Of a stretch of 39,478 nucleotides of DNA, positions 35,307 to 39,478 are shown in pieces. Below the pieces are notes generated by a model. It was not told the origin of the DNA, searched no databases, and saw nothing but the letters and a program-made list of their open reading frames with translations. The stretch is from positions 1 through 39,478 of IMG/VR virus record IMGVR_UViG_3300000270_000001; one strand, written 5' to 3'. The DNA is from a virus. Made by a program: the position numbers and the translations under genes. The first letter of the stretch is position 1. Each line of letters begins with the position of its first letter.

Positions 35307-35504
35307 TCACTCAACCTTATACCCGCCGGCACTCGAACCACCGGCGACCGTTACCTGGGCATTTGCAGTCACTTCATCCACGACCGCGTTAGCGATGGCT
35401 TCCGCCATCTTGTTAACCCAGGAATGTTCCCCGGCAGCTTTTCCGCCCTGCGCTTCGAATTCGCTAACAATCTTGGCTTTAAGTCCGCTTTTACTCAGTG
35501 CCAT
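35307..35504 (-). CDS. Small conserved tail-operon protein, unknown function
   Basis: 65 residues (MALSKSGLKAKIVSEFEAQGGKAAGEHSWVNKMAEAIANAVVDEVTANAQVTVAGGSSAGGYKVE). Lies between baseplate V and W and shares one base with the V stop. Similar small proteins with a C-terminal 'V.v.GGSSAG.Y' are common in such operons; possibly a spike-tip or baseplate accessory. No proven role known to me. Confidence 0.75.
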   Translation of the reverse strand: MALSKSGLKAKIVSEFEAQGGKAAGEHSWVNKMAEAIANAVVDEVTANAQVTVAGGSSAGGYKVE

Positions 35505-36118
35505 TAGTTTTTACCTGCCGTCACCGTTGCTGACATGTCACTGTGTGGTAAGCCGGTAAAACTGCAAATACACTCACCTGTTACCACGCCGACCCCGCTA
35601 TTCATTTTTATCTTTTTACCGTTAACGACTACGTTGCCGCCCGCCTCGACATTGGCGTTTTCTTCACAATTGAGCGTGGCGTTTATACTGTTAACGGTAA
35701 TATCTTGTTGTGTGGTGATCTCGACATCGCCGACATTAAGCACGTCTAACTTATGACTGGCCCGATTATGGGCAACCTTTGAACCATCCCCGAACTCGAT
35801 TAAAAACAGATCCGGGTCATTGGATGGCGCAGCAAAGTCTTTGTGATAACTGCCAGGGAAAATTTCCCCCAGGGTTAAGTCTCCCTCACTGATCACCGTG
35901 ACACCTTCGCCCACTTCCGGCGACCACCACACAATGGCCTTTCCGGTGCGGATAGGTTTCCAGGGCAACCAAGCGGTAACTTGTTCGGGTCCGTATTCAA
36001 CCCGAGCCAGCGCTTTATCAAGGTCAACGGCTTTGATCTTGCCGCGCACCACCATTTGACCGACCCGACGTTCCAGTTCTTCCAAACGTTGAAATAACTC
36101 ACGCATCGGATCACTCAT
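35504..36118 (-). CDS. Baseplate spike protein V (P2 gpV-like)
   Basis: 204 residues from ATG 36118 (start within ATGAGTGA overlap with the upstream gene). Pattern: OB-fold region MVVRGKIKAVDLDKALARVEYGPEQVTAWLPWKPIRTGKAIVWWSPEVGEGVTVISEGDLTLGEIFPGSY, then repeated beta-helix strands (VGDVEITTQQDITVNSINATLNCEENANVEAGGNVVVNGKKIKMN). It is the membrane-piercing spike trimer. The longer upstream frame is not credible because it overlaps the neighbour. Confidence 0.94.
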   Translation of the reverse strand: MSDPMRELFQRLEELERRVGQMVVRGKIKAVDLDKALARVEYGPEQVTAWLPWKPIRTGKAIVWWSPEVGEGVTVISEGDLTLGEIFPGSYHKDFAAPSNDPDLFLIEFGDGSKVAHNRASHKLDVLNVGDVEITTQQDITVNSINATLNCEENANVEAGGNVVVNGKKIKMNSGVGVVTGECICSFTGLPHSDMSATVTAGKN

Positions 36119-36644
36119 CAGTCTTGCCCTCGTAATGCTGTTTATTATCAGCGCCGACATTGGGCGCTTCACCGACATAGACTTCCGTCGGTAAAAAGTC
36201 CGCATCTTGCCAAACTTCACCAACGTGAATAGTTTGTTCCCAGCTCACCGCCCAACTTTCAAACCCTTTGTCGTCCGGTTTAAACATGCCAGGGAACGCG
36301 TTCAACGCTTCCGGACGTTCAACCGCCTCACTCAATCCCCATTTGTTACCATTAATCAGGCGCAGCACCGCAACCGCAAAGTTACGGATCTCAAGTTCAA
36401 CCTGGGGCGTTTTAATGCTCAGGCAGCAATGGGCAACAAACTCAACCGTCACCGGTAATCGCCCACCGCTTACCCGCCCGCCAGGTTTCATTTCCACCGC
36501 TTCAATTAATACCGCTGGCGTGATAACCGTATCTCGGGCGGTCGGATCATAAGCGCGCACATCTTTGAGCATCGGCATATCAACCTTAATGGCCTGAGTC
36601 ATGGCTTCATGCAACACTGTTAAATCATCCTGTGTACCGATCAT
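36111..36644 (-). CDS. Tail terminator/completion-like protein
   Basis: 177 residues. Pattern: DDLTVLHEAMTQAIKVDMPMLKDVRAYDPTARDTVITPAVLIEAVEMKPGGRVSGGRLPVTVEFVAHCCLSIKTPQVELEIRNFAVAVLRLINGN resembles phage tail-terminator proteins (Gp37/minor tail type). It overlaps the Z-like gene by 4 bp. It likely caps the tail tube or sheath. The exact family is uncertain. Confidence 0.65.
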   Translation of the reverse strand: MIGTQDDLTVLHEAMTQAIKVDMPMLKDVRAYDPTARDTVITPAVLIEAVEMKPGGRVSGGRLPVTVEFVAHCCLSIKTPQVELEIRNFAVAVLRLINGNKWGLSEAVERPEALNAFPGMFKPDDKGFESWAVSWEQTIHVGEVWQDADFLPTEVYVGEAPNVGADNKQHYEGKTDE

Positions 36645-37279
36645 CGTTTTCCCCCTTCGAGATTGACTGCATAATTTAACTCTTGCTCCAACACCGTGCC
36701 AAAACGCTCCTGGGCACGGCGTTGATAGCGGCGAAAAATTTCACTGGCCACCGATTCCACATCAACCGCCACCCGCATCACCGGGAAACGGCCGCGATTT
36801 TCGGCGCTTTCCAGCCAGCTGCTGCGACTACTGGAACTTTTCCCGCTCCAACTGGGCAGATCTAAGCCCAAGGCGTGCGCCCGGGCTTTACGGATCCAAA
36901 CCCTCGGACCATCACCGTAAACGTCCCGATAAAATGCCCCGGCATATTTACGCTTGCCAACCGAGACACCCTTTTTGGTCTGCCGTGGTTTACCAATCAT
37001 TTCAACGGCTAATGGCGCAACGCCCATCCAGAGAATGTGCGCTAGGTCGGCACCACTGCCCGAACTTGTTGACGTGAGCCGCTGTTTAAACGCCTTTTGT
37101 GATATGCCCAGCGCTTGACTGACCTCGCGTGCCACGCGAGTACGCAGCCAGCGAATGGTCTTTTTCATCGCGCGCTTGGATGCCAGTTCCAGCTGTTTAG
37201 GTGTCGCTTGAATAAGCGCCGTAGCGCGGGTGATCTCCTGGGCAAAGTTAAGCTGAAGTTCAACGCCAGGTTGTGCCAT
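36641..37279 (-). CDS. Minor tail protein Z-like (lambda GPZ family)
   Basis: 212 residues; lambda gpZ is 192. N-terminal ELASKRAMKKTIRWLRTRVAREVSQALGISQKAFKQRLTS and the C-terminal RFPVMRVAVDVESVASEIFRRYQRRAQERFGTVLEQELNY fit the family, which acts in tail completion at the head-proximal end. A Ser-rich loop (SGKSSSSRSSW) in the middle is unusual. Overlaps the head-tail joining gene by 20 bp. Confidence 0.85.
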   Translation of the reverse strand: MAQPGVELQLNFAQEITRATALIQATPKQLELASKRAMKKTIRWLRTRVAREVSQALGISQKAFKQRLTSTSSGSGADLAHILWMGVAPLAVEMIGKPRQTKKGVSVGKRKYAGAFYRDVYGDGPRVWIRKARAHALGLDLPSWSGKSSSSRSSWLESAENRGRFPVMRVAVDVESVASEIFRRYQRRAQERFGTVLEQELNYAVNLEGGKR

Positions 37280-37628
37280 CGTTTAACTCCGTTGCGGTTG
37301 GGTCCGGCACGCCTTTGGCTAAGAAAACCTTGGTGCAACCGTGACTGTCATCTTCATGGTCGGCGGCGTAATATTCCACGCCACCGATGATAATGCGCCA
37401 GTCTTTGGATAAACCGACCACCTCATCAGTGATAACCGTTAGCGTGGGCTGGCGCTGCTTGAACACCAGCCCGCCATCGCGACCCTTGAGCAACCGATCC
37501 CCTTCGGGGTTAGAAAATACCCCTATGGGTGCAGGATCGAGTAGCACTCCGTTATCCGTCACAATAGTAATAGACTGACCTAACCGCCGAACAATCCGGC
37601 GGCTGGCACGTTGGAACGGGTCACGCAT
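37260..37628 (-). CDS. Head-tail joining protein (lambda FII-like)
   Basis: 122 residues. Features: VRRLGQSITIVTDNGVLLDPAPIGVFSNPEGDRLLKGRDGGLVFKQRQPTLTVITDEVVGLSKDWRIIIGGVEYYAADHEDDSHGCTKVFL, a mostly beta protein of the Phage_attach type. It lies right after the capsid gene, where lambda carries head-completion genes FI and FII. Confidence 0.8.
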   Translation of the reverse strand: MRDPFQRASRRIVRRLGQSITIVTDNGVLLDPAPIGVFSNPEGDRLLKGRDGGLVFKQRQPTLTVITDEVVGLSKDWRIIIGGVEYYAADHEDDSHGCTKVFLAKGVPDPTATELNDGTTWR

Positions 37629-37630
37629 GG

Positions 37631-37999
37631 TTATGCCGCCTTGATCGTTAAGCGGCGCACTGCAAGCGGGTTAGTACAAACGTTAATCACGTTAGATTGT
37701 GATTCGACGTCCACACCTTTGCCCATGCGCTTCGGCTCAGATTTACTGTAGTAAGGTAAGCCGGTGGTGTTCACTGTTTCGCTGTAGTTCGCCGGGGCGA
37801 AACGTGTCAGGAACAATTTAGGCTTATCCGTTGGGAATAGACGCGCCTCACCTTCTGGAATGATTAACTTGCCATTGATGTCATCTTCGTACTGTTCCCA
37901 AGTGGTGCCTTGCCATTCAATGCCACCGCTGACATCGTTTCGCAACGCTGCCGAGTCTTGGGCGCGGTCAAAGGCTTTGACAAAATCATCATTGTCCAT
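37631..37999 (-). CDS. Major capsid protein (lambda gpE-like), C-terminal part after a frame break
   Basis: 122-codon frame starting MDNDDFVKAFDRAQDSAALRNDVSGGIEWQGTTWEQYEDDINGKLIIPEGEARLFPTDKP, which is the second half of gpE-like capsids. Residues GIKGKRYHAFCSETFFASL just upstream are encoded in the same frame before the ATG, showing that the true protein extends into the 37999-38628 fragment. Combined length is about 333; lambda gpE has 341. The ATG is not a credible independent start. Confidence 0.9.
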   Translation of the reverse strand: MDNDDFVKAFDRAQDSAALRNDVSGGIEWQGTTWEQYEDDINGKLIIPEGEARLFPTDKPKLFLTRFAPANYSETVNTTGLPYYSKSEPKRMGKGVDVESQSNVINVCTNPLAVRRLTIKAA

Positions 38000-38628
38000 C
38001 AGTGAAGCAAAAAAGGTTTCAGAACAAAACGCATGGTAACGCTTGCCCTTGATGCCCTTTTGGTTTTCTTGGAGTCCGTCTTAGCCTTTAACAGCTGAGA
38101 GCGCATTGGCTTAGTAAAATCCAGCTCATTGGTAACGTCTGCCGCTTTAATGCCAAACACGGCATGTAAATCAACAATGACATTACCGCTTGCGCCCAGC
38201 ACTTTGCCCGTTAACGCGCCCGCTCGGAAGTATTCGATAGTTGCATCCAGGCTCATGCGGTGATCTTCTTGCTTTTCAGCAATTAGGGTGTCCAGCTGCT
38301 CCAGCTCAGTCTCTGAGCCAAAAGCGCGAACATTTTGAATGTCGTCGGCGTAGATGCTGGCTTCAAGTGGTAAATGCACCGCTTTAAACGTAAACGTTTT
38401 ACGGTTGCGATCTTCGGTATGCGTACCATCAGCGCCACGCTCTTTTTCCGGCACGATGATGATCTCACCGTCTTTAAATTCCACTTCCATCGAAGTGGTG
38501 CGAATGCCGCGTTCTTCAAAGATGCCCATCTCTGCGATACGCATCGGCGGCTGAGTAATGTTATTAATCGCCGCAGTCAGGCTGTTTACAGTGAATTTTT
38601 CGGACTCTAACGCTTGTTGAAGTTCCAT
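37999..38628 (-). CDS. Major capsid protein (lambda gpE-like), N-terminal part, ends early by frame break
   Basis: 209 codons, correct as capsid to about residue 190 (FTVNSLTAAINNITQPPMRIAEMGIFEERGIRTTSMEVEFKDGEIIIVPEKERGADG..., NELDFTKPMRSQLLKAKTDSKK). The last 20 residues are out of frame. The break is at a T4 run on the plus strand (38064-38067; AAAA on the sense strand). Adding one base there joins it to the 37631 frame. The HK97-fold capsid builds the icosahedral shell. Assembly error or mutation. Confidence 0.9.
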   Translation of the reverse strand: MELQQALESEKFTVNSLTAAINNITQPPMRIAEMGIFEERGIRTTSMEVEFKDGEIIIVPEKERGADGTHTEDRNRKTFTFKAVHLPLEASIYADDIQNVRAFGSETELEQLDTLIAEKQEDHRMSLDATIEYFRAGALTGKVLGASGNVIVDLHAVFGIKAADVTNELDFTKPMRSQLLKAKTDSKKTKRASRASVTMRFVLKPFLLH

Positions 38629-38659
38629 AAATCAAGATCTCTTTATCAAATTAAGGACG

Positions 38660-38695
38660 AAAAAAAACGGCTTGCTCTTATTCAGAGTTGAGCCG
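38660..38695 (-). terminator. Intrinsic terminator between decoration and capsid genes
   Basis: On the minus strand CGGCT...CTC, loop, GAG...AGCCG (38695-38668), followed by eight T or more (38667-38660). It would limit transcription into the capsid gene without antitermination. Confidence 0.65.
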
Positions 38696-38717
38696 CTTCA
38701 GTCAAATGGGTGAATGG

Positions 38718-39083
38718 TTAGCGAGGAACGATATTTAACGCCACCAATTCAGCGATAAACTCCGCTTTGCGGCCATCAGTAATACCTTCAGGCCAAATCA
38801 GTTTATCGGCGCGCACGGCACAAACACGGGTATGCGCGAGGCCGTTCTTATCTTCGTTTGATGCGTCAACATCGCCGAACAAGACACCTTTCGCATCCCC
38901 ACCAAACGCGGCCCCATCATTTAAATCTAATTTGACATATTTTGTACCTTCCGCATTCATTCCCAGCACTTCAGCGCTGACAAAGTTACCGCCGGTCAAG
39001 ATGATGCCGTCTTTCGATACTGATTTCATTTCACTGATCAAATGGGCGCTTTTACGGCCCGGTTGATTAAATACTTCGGTCAT
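38718..39083 (-). CDS. Head decoration protein (lambda gpD-like)
   Basis: 121 residues; lambda gpD is 110. Pattern: DGIILTGGNFVSAEVLGMNAEGTKYVKLDLNDGAAFGGDAKGVLFGDVDASNEDKNGLAHTRVCAVRADKLIWPEGITDGRKAEFIAELVALNIVPR matches the HDPD family ending. Trimers lock the expanded capsid at three-fold sites. Order protease-D-E is as in lambda. Confidence 0.94.
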   Translation of the reverse strand: MTEVFNQPGRKSAHLISEMKSVSKDGIILTGGNFVSAEVLGMNAEGTKYVKLDLNDGAAFGGDAKGVLFGDVDASNEDKNGLAHTRVCAVRADKLIWPEGITDGRKAEFIAELVALNIVPR

Positions 39084-39094
39084 AGTGACTCCCG

Positions 39095-39478
39095 TTACTT
39101 AGAGTTGCCCTGGCGCTTCGCGTAAATATCTTTCGCGCTTAACACCGTTCCTGTATTTTCCGCATCATTAATGTGACGCGAACCATCGCCATTTTCATCA
39201 CTGGCCGCTTTGGTTTCGTGAATGGCTTGGCCAACCAATTTGATCGGGTCTCCCATGTGGGCGACTAATGTTTCAAAACTACCCGACAACCCTGCCGCCG
39301 CGAGCGTATCTTTAAGCGCCCCAGCTGCTTTAATTTGCGACTGCGCGTCGGCTTTGGTAACGCCTTCTTTCAGTAAACTGGCGGATAATGCCGGGATACC
39401 CGCATCGGCGCACGCCTTGGCAATATCACCCGCCGCACTGATCGCTGATATTGGCGCAGGGCCGGTGATTGCAGACAG
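39095..39478 (-). CDS. S49 head maturation protease, C-terminal 127 residues (continues at 969-1)
   Basis: The open frame from 39478 down to 39095 has no start of its own. It reads LSAITGPAPISAISAAGDI..., KACADAGIPALSASLLKEGVTKADAQSQIKAAGALKDTL, ending KDIYAKRQGNSK. It joins base 1 in frame (...ALTEQRPDV then LSAITGP...). This is the scaffold-like C-terminal region that follows the protease domain in gpC-like proteins. A TTG at 39289 is not a likely start. Confidence 0.9.
   Translation of the reverse strand: MSAITGPAPISAISAAGDIAKACADAGIPALSASLLKEGVTKADAQSQIKAAGALKDTLAAAGLSGSFETLVAHMGDPIKLVGQAIHETKAASDENGDGSRHINDAENTGTVLSAKDIYAKRQGNSK

Noticed and set aside
1-39478. tRNA genes
   Set aside because: I saw no cloverleaf-like stretch by eye; a tRNAscan-SE run would be decisive.

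Overview
The window looks like one complete circular replicon of 39,478 bp: a temperate myovirus-type phage with plasmid functions (a phage-plasmid). The head-protease gene leaves the left edge and re-enters at the right edge in the same frame (323 codons at 1-969, then 128 codons at 39478-39095). The late operon is therefore continuous around the circle. The tail is P2-like (contractile sheath, tube, baseplate V/W/J/I, hub D, X, U, T, E/E'). The head and packaging genes are lambda-like (Nu1/GpA terminase, W, portal, S49 protease, decoration D, capsid E). This mix resembles the Vibrio/Halomonas phage-plasmids of the VHML/VP882/phiHAP-1 type. The host is most likely a gammaproteobacterium; I cannot name a genus. 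Unlike those phages, no protelomerase is visible. A P4-like tyrosine recombinase is present instead.

Layout. (1) 7612 down to 1, then 39478 down to 24888, minus strand: late operon, in the order lysis (TM/coil protein, GH108 endolysin, DNA methylase, holin, Rz-like/Rz1), packaging, head, tail, hub D. It follows a late promoter with CI-type operators and then an intrinsic terminator ahead of the first gene, the layout expected for Q antitermination. (2) 13455 down to 7926, minus strand: early operon with a Cro-like protein, dNMP-kinase-like protein, Q-like protein, HNH protein, integrase and a free-standing copy of the TerS DNA-binding domain. (3) 13690-17552, plus strand: cI repressor, LuxR-type HTH protein, small genes and the ParA/ribbon-helix-helix partition pair. 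(4) 20954 down to 18284, minus strand: small accessory genes under two near-identical operator-promoters, an XRE regulator and a Dam methylase. (5) 24330 down to 21348, minus strand: plasmid core with a Rep initiator, antisense-RNA-like hairpin, about 1 kb noncoding origin candidate and KfrA. (6) 24572-24790, minus strand: a 72-residue protein behind a perfect LexA box.

How it may work together. The CI repressor lacks the usual catalytic lysine of S24 autoproteases (Arg instead) and an obvious Ala-Gly or Cys-Gly cleavage site, so RecA-driven self-cleavage may be lost. The LexA-controlled 72-residue protein beside the tail hub gene (where coliphage 186 has its LexA-controlled antirepressor Tum) is then a good candidate inducer. 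CI-type operators (ACAC-N5-GTGT) occur at the cI/cro switch, at the late promoter and at a candidate rep promoter, so one repressor could control lysis, structure and copy number. An 8-bp iteron (TTAACGAA, three perfect copies per array) lies just upstream of four start codons: parA, parB-like, an early gene and a tail gene. This suggests that the partition protein also acts as a dispersed regulator. Lox-like 14-8-14 palindromes occur at several places.

TerL and the major capsid gene each carry a -1 frame break at a homopolymer, so either the assembly has single-base deletions or the element is a defective phage.
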